Assembly (NCBI RefSeq): GCF_040802235.1
Contig: NC_133156.1
Span: forward strand, 183,966,351-184,030,350
Length of the DNA: 64,000 nt
DNA from: Manis javanica
Lineage: Eukaryota; Chordata; Mammalia; Pholidota; Manidae
Reading direction: 5' to 3'
Both the position numbers and the translations under genes were made by a program. The notes below the pieces were generated by a model that ran no database searches, was not told the origin of the DNA, and saw only the letters and a program-made list of their open reading frames with translations. Of this stretch, positions 50,901 through 56,352 are shown piece after piece (the stretch's first letter is position 1; every line of letters starts with the position of its first letter).

Positions 50901-52381
50901 ACAATATAACTACTTTAAATATAAAGACATGGGTGAAAAGGGCAAGGATGTTAAAAGATACAGCTTTTAAAAACTTATCGAAAGAAAGTGGTAGGGGCTC
51001 TATTAGCAGAGATAAAGACATTTTGTAATGATAAAGGAGGACAATTTATCAAGGAGATATAATATTTACTGAGTTCCCATACCAGGCACTGAACATTATA
51101 TGCCTTCTAATTGTCAACCCCCATAAGGCAAGTAGTAGCTCTCCATTTTACTAAGGAGGAAATAAGGTTATTAAGTGCAGAATACAAACTAGAACTCAGA
51201 ATCTTCAAACTATATACTGACACTGACTCCACAAATACACTGACTCCAGAAACGTTAACTTAGCAATTTGACAACGGGGGTTCATTTTTGTAAATAAATA
51301 CAAGCACTCATACATAAAACTATATGAAAGATTTTATAAAATCAAACTATTAACAGAGGTTACCTACAAGGCTTTTTTTAAAAAAAGTAACACTTGTGTA
51401 GCAAAAACGACTCATCTGTGTGACCCCAATGATGACCTTTAAAAAAAAGAGCAACCAGATTGTTTATATGAAAACATTTTCTACTTATAAACTACATTCC
51501 AGTTCACAAGTAAATATCCTGTTTTTCAACTCTGAAAAAAAGTTTAAGCAAGCTGCAGAACAGCCGTACAGACGCATTCACGGCCAATGTTCAAGTACTA
51601 CAGACTCTGAAAGATGGTTCCTAATAAAGAACAAAAAGGTACGCTACTGATAAAATTCACCTTTATGAGAGCTCCTGTGCACAATCATTTCCCCTACACC
51701 GAGTGGACAACAGGGATGCCCATCTCGAGGGAGACTAAATTCACGTGTCTGTACTACTTAAGACAACCGGATGCAAAACAATTTACTCTACTGCCACCCA
51801 CTCCGGGAGGACAAAGGTGTATTACCGAAGGCCAACCAGTCGGTCGTGTCTAAGGATTAATGAAGCGCAAGCTCCGGCTTGGCGTTGCTCCGTCTCACCT
51901 CGAGGTTGTTTACACCACCGCCCTGATAGCGTCTGTGGTTTAAAATCCAGAGCACCAGGCGTTCCGACGGCGCTGCTCACCGCCCCTGCCCCGGGCCGGC
52001 CCGCACGTTACCGTCAAGGGCACGTCCGCTCCTCGGAGGCTGGGAAGCGCCGCACCCCCAGGCGCACCCGGCGCCGGCTCGCCCGACGGGCTCCGGCGCG
52101 GACGGTGTGGGCGCGTGCCGCACGTACCTCCTAGGGGTGTTGAGGAGCCGCTGCTGCTCGTCCCCTTCCTCCTCATTCTCGTCTGTCTCCGAGTCGGAAT
52201 GACAGTGGCAAAAGGCCCCGCTGTTCCGCTTGCGCTTGCCGGCGCAGTAACAGAAGCCGTGGCCCGCCGCATCGCGTTCGGTCTCCGGCCTGCGGGCCGA
52301 GCCCCCAGCCCCAGAACCCGGCTCCTGCTGGGCTCGGGCTCGTCCCGGGTGGCGCAGCACTCGGCTGCTCAGCGAGCCCAT
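2937..52381 (-). CDS. GMCL1: GMCL1, germ cell-less 1: complete 14-exon coding gene
   Basis: The joined coding exons (complement of 2937-3062, 14501-14588, 16453-16598, 22212-22287, 25057-25126, 32377-32514, 36151-36241, 37754-37838, 39571-39636, 40234-40346, 42807-42904, 43962-44058, 46669-46792, 52128-52381) give 523 residues, close to the ~515 of human GMCL1. All junctions use GT/AG and phases match. Residues 1-6 (MGSLSS) fit an N-myristoylation signal (Gly2, Ser6). KRKR at 49-52 and the basic run at 84-89 look like nuclear localisation signals, with an acidic stretch between (about 63-74). A BTB domain spans about 100-200 (Asp107, His120-Lys121), then a BACK-like region to about 310 and the GCL-specific C-terminus. 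Family knowledge: GCL proteins sit at the nuclear envelope and act as CUL3 ubiquitin-ligase adaptors; fly Gcl is needed for germ-cell formation. No frameshift or stop was seen. Confidence 0.96.
3155..3415 (+). repeat. MIR SINE
   Basis: It shows the MIR order: 'tggttaagggttcgcatctg', a ctttgtgaccgtgggc core, 'ctcactgtgaaatggata', a gaggattaaatgaggc segment and 'tactcaataatggtagtt' at the end. It sits within intron 13, about 90 bases from the last GMCL1 exon. Confidence 0.85.
5233..5300. repeat. Cluster of TGATGATCAG palindromic words
   Basis: TGATGATCAG and its near-inverse CTGATCAT recur within about 70 bases, giving short hairpin potential (CTGATCAT pairing with ATGATCAG). No larger family was recognised. 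Confidence 0.5.
5480..6420 (+). repeat. L2 LINE 3' portion (old)
   Basis: The pyrimidine-rich text follows the L2 3' part: a block on lists of amino-acid-like ctc/cacc words, an acttttgact-like stretch near 6180, 'ctaccaacatttcttcatcc' near 6260 and a segment about atcatcttcctgcc near 6350. It is strongly diverged. Confidence 0.6.
6450..6785 (+). repeat. Old LINE-1 (L1M-type) fragment, left part
   Basis: It resembles the ORF2 3' end of an old LINE-1 (cactatgctgggtatactct, then a ggaatgtaaattgga stretch, then 'agaattccacttcttggaac'). The match seems to resume at about 11410 with a tactatgcag motif near 11520, so a younger LINE-1 complex split it. Confidence 0.6.
7743..8604 (+). pseudogene. 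LINE-1 ORF1 pseudogene
   Basis: ORF1p normally binds LINE-1 RNA through a coiled coil, an RRM and a C-terminal domain. Recognisable parts are [13 protein letters not shown] (RRM start) and [20 protein letters not shown] then [16 protein letters not shown] (C-terminal domain). There is a frameshift near 7855, stop codons at 8011 and 8389 and another near 8511, so no full-length product is possible. Confidence 0.85.
8824..10548 (+). pseudogene. LINE-1 ORF2 pseudogene (endonuclease and partial RT)
   Basis: ORF2p is the endonuclease/reverse transcriptase. [13 protein letters not shown] near 8850 begins the endonuclease, and GDFN (near 9250) and [10 protein letters not shown] (near 9430) are endonuclease motifs. 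The expected SDH catalytic triplet reads SDY near 9505, so the histidine is lost. A stop interrupts the start (WI then stop, about 8915) and a frameshift lies near 9080. The RT region shows NYRPISLMN near 10390 and a stop at 10450. It ends at the internal deletion before the catalytic FADD box. Confidence 0.85.
10697..11325 (+). mobile_element. Second LINE-1 3' end directly abutting the first
   Basis: It starts inside the ORF2 C-terminus (FDPGIPLLG-like coding) and runs through the 3' UTR to an A tract at 11314-11325. About 37 bases are missing near 10850 compared with the sister copy at 20.5 kb, joining at a tcagcca overlap. Two LINE-1 3' ends in a row imply a nested or rearranged insertion. 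Confidence 0.8.
11326..11760 (+). repeat. Flank of the LINE-1 complex and right part of the old L1M
   Basis: The first ~80 bases (11326-11405) match no LINE-1 text I recognise and hold AATAAA near 11386. From about 11410 the older LINE-1 resumes (ataaattgtggtacatcc-like, then a tactatgcag motif), through about 11700. Confidence 0.5.
12404..12417. repeat. Target site duplication, left copy
   Basis: AAAGGAGTTCTCAT occurs here and again, identically, at 12675-12688, flanking the short LINE-1 between. Confidence 0.9.
12418..12674 (+). mobile_element. Severely 5'-truncated LINE-1 (3' UTR only)
   Basis: Only about 257 bases of the LINE-1 3' UTR and tail are present, containing the gggaagggaggg stretch, 'agcatcttactacgctgatg' and two A tracts. 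It is bounded by perfect 14-bp target duplications (12404-12417 and 12675-12688), proving a target-primed insertion. There is no coding content. Confidence 0.92.
12675..12688. repeat. Target site duplication, right copy
   Basis: It is identical to 12404-12417 and follows the A tract of the short LINE-1. Confidence 0.9.
12846..13920 (+). mobile_element. LINE-1 3' fragment (ORF2 C-terminus and 3' UTR)
   Basis: ORF2 C-terminal coding is seen from about 12900 (dataaggggttaacatgc-like) through 13595 (ends near LICGI), followed by a G-rich 3' UTR and an A tract at 13912-13920. Imperfect flanking repeats, AGTATGTCCTCTG near 12833 and AGTATGGCCTTTG near 13922, look like an aged target duplication. 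Its 3' UTR differs from the neighbouring LINE-1s, so it is another subfamily. Confidence 0.85.
14501..14588 (-). CDS. GMCL1: GMCL1 coding exon 13
   Basis: It encodes residues 453-482: [20 protein letters not shown] then [10 protein letters not shown]. The donor is GTATGT and the exon ends in phase 0. Intron 12 (14589-16452) contains an antisense old LINE-1 and a short unexplained open frame. Confidence 0.95.
14797..15985 (-). mobile_element. Old LINE-1 3' end, antisense to the plus strand
   Basis: The plus strand reads the complement of a LINE-1 3' UTR (ttttattgtggtaaaataca, then a tcagcaccaccatccatctcc stretch) and, from about 15060, of ORF2. It lies in intron 12, in the same direction as GMCL1. 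Confidence 0.8.
16453..16598 (-). CDS. GMCL1: GMCL1 coding exon 12
   Basis: It encodes residues 405-452 ([20 protein letters not shown] first) and two bases of codon 453. This is the conserved GCL C-terminal domain. The donor GTAGGA is weak. Intron 11 (16599-22211) holds an L2 and a LINE-1 tail. Confidence 0.95.
17185..18290 (-). repeat. L2 LINE 3' portion, antisense (old)
   Basis: The plus strand carries the reverse complement of the L2 3' end: a MIR/L2-like start ('ttaggtactgttctaggtat'), a gggcctagtccatagtaagg stretch, 'gatgattttggctgttgtgt' and 'taatggtggcttggatgtgg'. It is the same family as 5480-6420 in the other orientation. Confidence 0.7.
18397..18458. repeat. 31-bp tandem duplication
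   Basis: Two adjacent copies of a 31-base unit starting ctaaccacttgatttggcaa (18397-18427 and 18428-18458) differ at one position. Confidence 0.9.
19344..19491. repeat. 74-bp tandem duplication at a LINE-1 5' junction
   Basis: Units 19344-19417 and 19418-19491 are tandem copies with three differences. Each contains the target-site sequence (atgatttattgta) and the first ~60 bases of the LINE-1 insert, so the duplication spans the insertion junction. Confidence 0.92.
19358..21035 (+). mobile_element. LINE-1 3' fragment with ORF2 C-terminus and 3' UTR
   Basis: ORF2 C-terminal coding runs in broken frames (19628-19945 reads [20 protein letters not shown] first; 20313-20699 reads [20 protein letters not shown] first), followed by a 3' UTR and AATAAAAAAA. 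A target duplication AATGATTTA(T/C)TGTA flanks it at about 19343-19356 and 21036-21049 with one mismatch. The element lies in intron 11, antisense to GMCL1. Confidence 0.9.
22212..22287 (-). CDS. GMCL1: GMCL1 coding exon 11
   Basis: It encodes residues 379-404: [20 protein letters not shown] then LAKDGE, a charged linker. The donor is GTAAGT and the exon ends in phase 0. Intron 10 (22288-25056) has an L2/MIR-like stretch at about 23.0-23.4 kb. Confidence 0.94.
23000..23395 (-). repeat. L2/MIR-type remnant
   Basis: The plus strand shows L2-antisense words ('gaagggcattattccaggta', a gtagaaggaataataggtc stretch, and 'ggcctacaggctatg'-like). Preceded near 22870 by 'tattgagtgcctagacactg'. It is in intron 10. 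The rest of that intron has no feature I can name. Confidence 0.55.
23395..25056. other. Intron 10 remainder, no gene recognised
   Basis: This is AT-rich intronic DNA; 23.4-23.75 kb looks like an old LINE or DNA-transposon remnant (a 'ccagacatcatatccttaat' stretch), and the rest shows nothing that I can assign. Confidence 0.5.
25057..25126 (-). CDS. GMCL1: GMCL1 coding exon 10
   Basis: It encodes residues 356-378 ([20 protein letters not shown] and three more) and two bases of codon 379. The donor is GTAAGT. Intron 9 (25127-32376) is the second-longest recognised block of repeats, including a probable LTR at 27.85-28.44 kb and L2 DNA at 28.5-29.3 kb. Confidence 0.95.
25127..27840. other. Intron 9, first part, AT-rich
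   Basis: No exon, RNA gene or clear repeat family was recognised, apart from a short tandem of cttcatttaaagcaact near 27312-27345, a small (AT)n tract near 26176 and a MIR-like piece near 27650-27740. Confidence 0.45.
27848..28442 (+). mobile_element. Probable solo LTR of an endogenous retrovirus (ERV1-like)
   Basis: The stretch begins TGTGAAGAATC and ends near CAGTAACA, fitting the TG...CA LTR rule. Towards the 3' end it has the U3/R/U5-like order typical of gammaretrovirus-like LTRs: an ACTCAATATAATCC signal region, 'gctgcttttgcttgctatct', and a tgtctcaactgaattctttc stretch. No gag, pol or env text adjoins it, so it is a solo LTR. A target duplication was not clear. It is antisense to GMCL1 in intron 9. 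Confidence 0.6.
28545..29300 (-). repeat. L2 LINE 3' portion, antisense (old)
   Basis: L2-antisense words include a 'tgagtgcctattacttgtcc' start, 'ggacttggtgaatggatgtg' and 'ggatgacttccaggatttgg'. Purine-rich text continues past 29300 without clear family signal. Confidence 0.6.
29300..32376. other. Intron 9, last part, no gene recognised
   Basis: 29.3-30.8 kb is purine-rich, repeat-like DNA that I cannot assign with confidence; 30.8-32.4 kb is AT-rich unique-looking intron. No reading frame or splice signal suggests a gene. Confidence 0.45.
32377..32514 (-). CDS. GMCL1: GMCL1 coding exon 9
   Basis: It encodes residues 310-355 with one base of the next codon: [20 protein letters not shown] then [18 protein letters not shown]. 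The donor is GTAAGA. Intron 8 (32515-36150) carries a 138-bp direct duplication and an hAT element with terminal inverted repeats. Confidence 0.95.
33726..33863. repeat. 138-bp direct duplication, copy A
   Basis: This pyrimidine-rich stretch (aacatctactgtttctactg first) recurs at 34427-34564 in the same orientation with a few substitutions and small indels. It lies in intron 8. The family is not recognised. Confidence 0.9.
34427..34564. repeat. 138-bp direct duplication, copy B
   Basis: It is the second copy of 33726-33863, 701 bases away, about 95% identical by eye. Flanks differ immediately outside the shared block. Confidence 0.9.
35056..35237. repeat. hAT-type non-autonomous transposon with terminal inverted repeats
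   Basis: The left end starts CAGTGGTGTG and the right end finishes ATACCACTG; reversed, the right end reads CAGTGGTATG, and the pairing extends over about 22 bases including GCTGGCTC. The 182-base length fits a MER-class hAT element. No clean 8-bp target duplication was found. Confidence 0.7.
36151..36241 (-). CDS. GMCL1: GMCL1 coding exon 8
   Basis: It encodes residues 280-309, starting [18 protein letters not shown] and ending WFSKRRK, plus one base of codon 310. The donor is GTATGC. Intron 7 (36242-37753) has two MIR copies. Confidence 0.94.
36680..36895 (+). repeat. MIR SINE
   Basis: MIR words occur in order: ttaaatccaggcc, 'caaattacctcatttctctg', 'tcttcatttgtaaaatgagc', and a cacatagtaagcatttattg end. 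It is in intron 7. Confidence 0.85.
37125..37310 (+). repeat. MIR SINE (diverged)
   Basis: MIR-like order: a 'gtgggaaaagcaacaaacca' start, 'ggcctgggttctgtctcaag', 'cagaacaagaatggctg' and a ttgtgaaaataaaatt end. It is in intron 7. Confidence 0.6.
37754..37838 (-). CDS. GMCL1: GMCL1 coding exon 7
   Basis: It encodes residues 251-279, including [19 protein letters not shown] and ending TALKK. The donor GTATTC is weak. Intron 6 (37839-39570) is AT-rich and I recognised no repeat family in it. Confidence 0.94.
37839..39570. other. Intron 6, no repeat or gene recognised
   Basis: 1.7 kb of AT-rich intron between exons 7 and 6; I see no coding, RNA or repeat structure beyond a short reiteration of agatacctt near 39420-39450. 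Confidence 0.5.
39571..39636 (-). CDS. GMCL1: GMCL1 coding exon 6
   Basis: A 66-base exon giving the last base of codon 229, residues 230-250 ([20 protein letters not shown] and one more) and two bases of codon 251: the helical BACK-like region. The donor GTATTT is weak. Because 66 is a multiple of three, skipping this exon would keep the frame. Intron 5 (39637-40233) shows no recognised repeat. Confidence 0.94.
40234..40346 (-). CDS. GMCL1: GMCL1 coding exon 5
   Basis: It encodes residues 192-228 plus two bases of codon 229: [18 protein letters not shown] and a [10 protein letters not shown] stretch, the BTB-to-BACK linker region. The donor is GTGAGT. Intron 4 (40347-42806) contains an L2 3' end at about 41.5-42.0 kb and otherwise unassigned AT-rich DNA. 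Confidence 0.95.
41490..42010 (+). repeat. L2 LINE 3' end
   Basis: The text follows the L2 3' end: 'catgatctggcctctgccct', a tctccaacccttcttatg stretch, 'tgcatgaaatgctcttcctt', 'tggaaggtgaggactgtatc' and a final attgaatgaacag. It is in intron 4. Confidence 0.85.
42807..42904 (-). CDS. GMCL1: GMCL1 coding exon 4 (BTB domain end)
   Basis: It encodes residues 159-191: [18 protein letters not shown] onward to AACMLQL, the C-terminal helices of the BTB fold. The donor is a consensus GTAAGT and the exon ends in phase 0. Intron 3 (42905-43961) carries a MIR and the second copy of the repeat pair. Confidence 0.95.
43057..43280. repeat. Unnamed repeat, copy 1 (intron 3)
   Basis: About 224 bases, sharing long diverged similarity with 45903-46116 in the same orientation: both run taatggtta, then aacattata, 'tctaaatctaat', 'gacattagttcatggtca', and end ataaccctggtg then cttcatc. 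I recognise no family. Confidence 0.75.
43470..43612 (+). repeat. MIR SINE fragment
   Basis: MIR words: 'ggaataggaattaggagaac', a gctctgagacctaaaata core and 'cctctgggcctcagattcct'. It is in intron 3. Confidence 0.7.
43962..44058 (-). CDS. GMCL1: GMCL1 coding exon 3 (BTB domain)
   Basis: It encodes residues 127-158 ([16 protein letters not shown] onward) plus one base of codon 159. The acceptor follows a T-rich tract. The donor is GTAATT, weaker than consensus. Intron 2 (44059-46668) carries the poly(A)-tailed retroposon at 44362 and one copy of a diverged repeat pair. Confidence 0.95.
44349..44361. repeat. Target site duplication, left copy
   Basis: AAAAAATTTCTGA lies immediately before the retroposon and recurs at 44946-44958 right after its A tail. 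Confidence 0.92.
44362..44951 (+). mobile_element. Poly(A)-tailed non-coding retroposon (~560 bp plus tail)
   Basis: The insert has no coding frame, an (ATA)n microsatellite near 44567-44592, three ~19-base tandem units (ttcaccatataagaattta-like, near 44725-44782), and at its 3' end an AATAAA near 44900 followed 18 bases later by a ~30-base A tract. Perfect 13-bp target duplications flank it, so it was inserted by LINE-1 machinery. It is neither LINE-1 nor a tRNA- or 7SL-type SINE; it looks like a reverse-transcribed polymerase II transcript, perhaps LTR-derived. I recall similar text from pangolin genomes but cannot verify that. It lies in intron 2, antisense to GMCL1. Confidence 0.85.
44946..44958. 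repeat. Target site duplication, right copy
   Basis: It is identical to 44349-44361; its A residues merge with the poly(A) tail. Confidence 0.92.
45903..46116. repeat. Unnamed repeat, copy 2 (intron 2)
   Basis: It is the diverged sister (about three-quarters identical by eye) of 43057-43280, same orientation, separated by exon 3. Confidence 0.75.
46669..46792 (-). CDS. GMCL1: GMCL1 coding exon 2 (BTB domain start)
   Basis: It completes codon 85 and encodes residues 86-126, beginning [12 protein letters not shown] and including [15 protein letters not shown], the first strand and helix of the BTB fold. The acceptor is a pyrimidine-rich tract ending CAG and the donor is GTAAGT. It ends in phase 0. 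Confidence 0.95.
47722..47860 (+). repeat. MIR SINE fragment
   Basis: MIR words: 'gtggtggacacacttgggtt', 'tgagtctcagctccacatct', and a ggttgctgtgagaaatagatgag end. It is in intron 1. Confidence 0.8.
48402..48619. repeat. hAT-type transposon remnant with inverted termini
   Basis: TTCCCAAACT at the left end is mirrored by AGTTTGGGAA at the right end. The 218-base length and the termini fit a MER-class DNA transposon; the family is not named with confidence. Confidence 0.65.
48700..51060 (+). repeat. Old LINE-1/HAL1 remnant (5' part)
   Basis: Around 49200-49400 it resembles an ORF1 3' end ('atcagcatcattcttctcat', then tgaatttccatacccag). At about 50790-50950 an ORF2-start-like stretch appears ('acattaaatgtgaggggtct', then 'gagacccaactaaacgctgt'). 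Between them, 49.5-50.7 kb includes an unrelated MER-like piece (50425-50590, 'ggagttggcaaactttttaa'). It is strongly decayed. Confidence 0.5.
51062..51185 (-). repeat. MIR SINE fragment, antisense
   Basis: The plus strand shows MIR antisense words: a tactgagttcccataccagg stretch, then 'ctctccattttactaaggag'. It is in intron 1. Confidence 0.7.
52128..52381 (-). CDS. GMCL1: GMCL1 coding exon 1
   Basis: It encodes residues 1-84 plus two bases of codon 85, inside the CpG island. The start is the ATG at 52381, whose product begins [11 protein letters not shown]. The exon carries the myristoylation motif, a Cys/His-containing stretch (FCYC, FCHCH), KRKR and an acidic run. The donor is GTACGT. Intron 1 (46793-52127) contains an old LINE-1/HAL1 remnant, a MIR and an hAT element. 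Confidence 0.95.
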
Positions 52382-52627
52382 GGGCCACAGCTCCCAGGGA
52401 CTTCAGGGAGCGCACCTCAGGGAGCCCAGCGAAACCCTTCTCCCGCCATGGCCCTGCCGCCGCCGCCGGCCTGCACTCCACCCGGGTACCTACACAGCCA
52501 CCTTTCCACAGGCAGACCTGACCGTTGCAGCGGAGGATACAGCCTCCATTCTCCGACCTGCCCGCCGCGCGCGCCGGGACCGCAGGACCTCGCCCCCTCG
52601 CTTTCGCGACAAGGCGCGGGCTGGAGA

Positions 52628-52637
52628 GCGCATGCGT
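52628..52637. promoter_or_regulatory. NRF1-like site
   Basis: GCGCATGCGT matches the NRF1 consensus (GCGCATGCGC) at nine of ten positions, inside the CpG island upstream of GMCL1. Inferred from motif only. Confidence 0.5.
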
Positions 52638-52689
52638 GCGGCGAGCCTCCGGAAAGGACTGGGAGAGGCGGGTGTGCGTGGCGGGTGGA

Positions 52690-52699
52690 GCATGCGCCC
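52690..52699. promoter_or_regulatory. NRF1-like site
   Basis: GCATGCGCCC contains the GCATGCGC core of the NRF1 consensus and lies about 60 bases from the first such site. Confidence 0.45.
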
Positions 52700-52799
52700 A
52701 ACGGGATGCGGACTGGAGCGGGAACAAGTGTGCAAGTTGAGGGATTTCGGTGTTCGGCTGGGCTGGGTCTCATTGTAGCTTGAATTTTGGGGTCCACCT

Positions 52800-55310
52800 A
52801 CCGTTTAGCGTTACTTCACACACTTCTTTAGAAGTTTAGCAAGACAGGGAATCCAAACTTATTCATTCTTTCTGCAAAGGTTCCTTGAGCTCCAGATTCC
52901 TTCTGGGCCCTGTGTTAGGCAAGGGGCAAAAAGACGGCGCTATTTGGGCTCTTTCCTGGAGGTGCTCACCGCTTACTAGGATCACGCCCTAAGAAGGTCG
53001 GAGGCATGGCTTCTTTGGGGAGGAGGACCTAAAATGTGGCGTTTGCTAGCCTTTGGGTTTCTTAAGCATCAGCTTTCCTTCTGTCCTCGATGGATTATGG
53101 CAAATGTTTCCTGCAGGCTGTTTCTTCCCTTCTCACGACAATGGAACGCTGGAATAGGGTCTGGTACCAGGACTGTCAGTGCTTAAGGTGCCTTATGGAG
53201 GCCCAAGCAAAATTTACAGCTGTCTACTTGGAGTATGCAGCCATTGCTATGGACTCTGGACAGCCGGCTGTTACTCCCTGACTCCCTTCTGCTATTTATT
53301 AAATATTTGTAATGAAATACAACGAACCACTCCAATAGAGTAGTATGTTAAGTACCTTTGGGCCCACACAAGTATGATTATTTACATTTGAATTATCATA
53401 CTTCCTTTTATCCATTCTTTTAGGTAGAACAGTACAGATAGGCAGAAGCTATCTCTCCACCTCAGTCTTTCCCTCCACTGTGGTGGACACTGTCCTGAGA
53501 ATGGTGTTTATCATTATTCCCATGTGTGTTCTTATACCCATAAGCAATATATTTTCTTCTGCACATTTAGGCACTTAATCAAATGGAATCATATTGTACC
53601 TATCATTCTGAACCTTTCTCTTCTCCCAAAATTATGCTTTGAGACTTATCCAATTAACAAGTCTGTTAATTTTCATTGCTTATTGTGACTAGCCCACAAT
53701 TTATCTTTCGAAGGAGTTAGGTTGTTCCTACTTTAATGTTCTTATAGAGAAGCAATGAACACCATGTATAAGAGATTCACCAAATAGACTGCTAAAAGTG
53801 GGTATGTTGGGAACTTTTCAATTTTATTGAAGCTACAGCCAAATTTTCTCTGAAATGACCACCCAATTCATACTCCCAACAGCAGAAAATGTAGTTTGGG
53901 GGGGTCCCAGTGGACTGTGTCTGACTCAAGCCTGAGAAATGTGAACTAGGAAAGGCTGGCCGAGACAGCTTTGGAAGGGGGTGTTGGCAAGGGGAGGGCC
54001 AGAGTATGATGGCTGCAACATCTGTCTGCGTGCTCAGAATTTTGCAGCACAAAAGATGTGTAAGTGTTTCCCATGGTAAATGTGTGGATCATTATAAGAC
54101 ACAGCATGGGGTCATCTTAGATTCTGTCCAGGAGTCTTGGATGGAAGGATGAACAGACTTCAGCACAGAGAACCTGAAGGTATTAAATTCCTAGGGGCTG
54201 GAAAAGGAGAATAGCATTTGCCTTGCCCAAGGAACGGAAGAGTAGTTCCCTGGTGATGGGGTTGATAAAGGAACCCAGGAGAATACCCACAAGAATCAGC
54301 TTTAAATGCTTGCTAATGGCACACAGTGCTGATCCTCTACCATTACAGCAGTAACAATCAGGTAGGAACTTTCTTGCTCACCTTTATTCTCCTCCCTCCT
54401 ACTACAACCCTAGCTAGGTTGTGGGAGGAGGAGGGTATGGAAGGTAGGCTAGATGGAGGAAGAAGAGCAGCCCACCAAATCCCTTTTCCCCAAAACCAGC
54501 TTCTTGCTGGCAGTGGGCCAGAGGTGAATGAACTCTCAACTGTAGATCAAGTTTGGAATTTTGACTGGACATATTAACTACTGAAATGACACTGTTTATG
54601 ACCTGAATGCACTGCATGGTAGGACTTCTAAAACCTAAAAGTGACCAGAAAAGTCATGACTCAATCCTCTGTCTGAATCTGCAAGTAAAGACAGAAGAAC
54701 TAGGCTCACTGAATAAATGAGTGGGCAGTGAGAGAGAAAAACAAAGTTGCCTCTATAAAGCTAGTCAACAAATGCAATTTGTTTAAAAATTCTGGCTAAG
54801 TAATGTATAATTTAAAGATGATACCAAAAATTTTGCAATTCTTCCAAAGCCAAATAAAGTTCATTTGAAAATTCCATACTCTTCTAGGTGGGTATCAAAG
54901 CAGAAGTTCTATTTCCTGTAATTACCTAGAATGACTATGTAAAAAACTTTCACCAAGAGCTCAAGCTTGTAATAGGCAAGCAGAAAAAAATTGAAAAACA
55001 GATCTTTATATTTCGCCCATCAAAAGACAATGGATATTATAGAATGAAGAAGACAAATATTAGTAGAACAGAGAACATTGCTCATTTCCAGATAATAAAT
55101 TAAATGTTATTTTATAACATTAAGTACTGTTTGGTGTATTTTTAACAGTTTTATGACAGTAAGTGCACATAAGACTAAATATGTTATTTTTTTCCTGATG
55201 TTATAGTTCCTAAAAGAAACTGAGTAACAAACACAATTCTTCAAAAATATCTCCTTTCAGGCCCAGGATGAAAAACTTCACAAGTGAAAAAGTCTATCAG
55301 AGAAAGAATA
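52800..55310. other. ANXA4-GMCL1 intergenic region
   Basis: No gene is supported. 53290-53880 looks like an old antisense LINE-1 remnant ('gcacttaatcaaatggaatc', then 'ttaatgttcttatagagaag'). The remainder is unassigned. In human the interval between these two genes is likewise only a few kilobases. Confidence 0.5.
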
Positions 55311-55319
55311 TATCTCATT

Positions 55320-56292
55320 TTAAAGACACCATGTTTTATTAAAATTATTTTTCCATGTTGTACACAAACTGAATTTCTGAATTAAATCCAAGTACAACTT
55401 CAGAGTAATCCTAGAGTTGAAAGGCATAGGCGAACATAAATTACTGCAAATCAACAAAATTGAAAAATATTAAAAAAATTATTTTTAGTACAAAAAAATT
55501 TCCTTTAAGTAAATTCAAAGCATTACAGCATCACCAGAATACTTAGTTTTTCTCCATCTTCAAGCTGGATTAAGATACTAACCATAATATTGTGGAATGT
55601 TCAACATTTATGTTTGGTAACCAGACACACATGTATGATCTGTATAACCACACTTAGAATTTAATTTGTTCAGACAAGTTTGTGATTTTAGTGTACTTCA
55701 ACCTGGACAGAATAAGTGATCTTAACATAAGATGTGATGAAGGAAATCTCCCATGCCAAATTTAATTAAGATCAACTAATGCTGTAGATAAAATCTAAAC
55801 AAAGGAGGTTAGTGGATGCTTTCAAACTCTGTGTAAAATAGCAAATTGGACTGGTAGTCTTACTAACTAGATGCCCATAATTTCAAACCAAGAAGTTGCT
55901 TGAAAAGAGAGTTAGGGAAGAAAAGTGATTTTAGAGCAGTCTTTCAGACTTCCACTTTAATAGTTTTTCACCAAAAGGGAAACATGGAATAATTTAATAT
56001 ATTCCAATTTCTGTGAAATGCAAATGAGAAAGCTGTTAAAAACATGGAGTACATTTTTATTTCTAATTTTAAATCTCCTTGTAGGTTTTATAAGCTTTGA
56101 AATGCAAGTACAGTTTTAAAGCATGGTAATAAGTATAGATGAATAATAATAATACAGTCTGTATCATAGGAGGCATCTGTAGGCGTTTAATTGGAAATAA
56201 GCATTCTGAGATAATGCTAATAGCAGTGTAGAAAAACGAAGTTAAAAAAATGGAAAGTGTTGGGAATCCTCTTATCTTTCCTGGATTTTATT
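55320..56292 (-). other. ANXA4: ANXA4 3' untranslated region (extent inferred)
   Basis: It follows the ANXA4 stop codon on the minus strand. An AATAAA in gene orientation at 55335-55340 would end a 3' UTR of about 0.95 kb. Another AATAAA lies within a dozen bases of the stop and is probably too close to be the main one. Confidence 0.5.
55335..55340 (-). terminator. ANXA4: Candidate polyadenylation signal of ANXA4
   Basis: The minus strand reads AATAAA about 950 bases beyond the stop codon. No strongly GU-rich element follows, so this is tentative. Confidence 0.4.
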
Positions 56293-56352
56293 TTAATCAT
56301 CTCCTCCACAGAGAATGAGCAGTACCTTCCTGTAGTCTCCAGATGTGTCACC
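56293..56352 (-). CDS. ANXA4: ANXA4 terminal coding exon (annexin A4, partial gene)
   Basis: This 60-base exon encodes GDTSGDYRKVLLILCGGDD and a TAA stop: the C-terminus of annexin repeat 4, whose GDTSGDY acidic loop belongs to the type II calcium-binding site. It agrees with human ANXA4 except I for V near the end, as I recall it. The acceptor is CAG at 56353-56355 after a pyrimidine-rich tract, giving a phase-0 start as in other annexin last exons. Annexin A4 is a cytosolic protein that binds acidic phospholipid membranes with calcium. The upstream exons are not in the window: the preceding intron extends past 64000. Position and strand reproduce the human ANXA4-GMCL1 order. Confidence 0.93.
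   Translation of the reverse strand, partial: GDTSGDYRKVLLILCGGDD

Larger units (their letters stand above)
51930..52790 (-). promoter_or_regulatory. GMCL1: GMCL1 CpG-island promoter
   Basis: GC- and CpG-rich DNA spans exon 1 and about 400 bases upstream of the start codon. No TATA box stands out. Two NRF1-like palindromes, GCGCATGCGT near 52628-52637 and GCATGCGCCC at 52690-52699, lie 250-320 bases upstream of the ATG. This is typical of broadly expressed mammalian genes. The transcription start is not visible from sequence. Long open frames on both strands here are by-products of GC richness. Confidence 0.85.

Noticed and set aside
52115-52797. Several overlapping open frames of 70-220 codons on both strands around the CpG island
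   Set aside because: They overlap GMCL1 exon 1 and its promoter, exist because stop codons are rare in GC-rich DNA, and show no recognisable domain.
53090-53281. Plus-strand open frame of 63 codons upstream of GMCL1
   Set aside because: Short, isolated and with no recognised domain. A divergent non-coding transcript cannot be excluded, but nothing in the sequence supports a gene.
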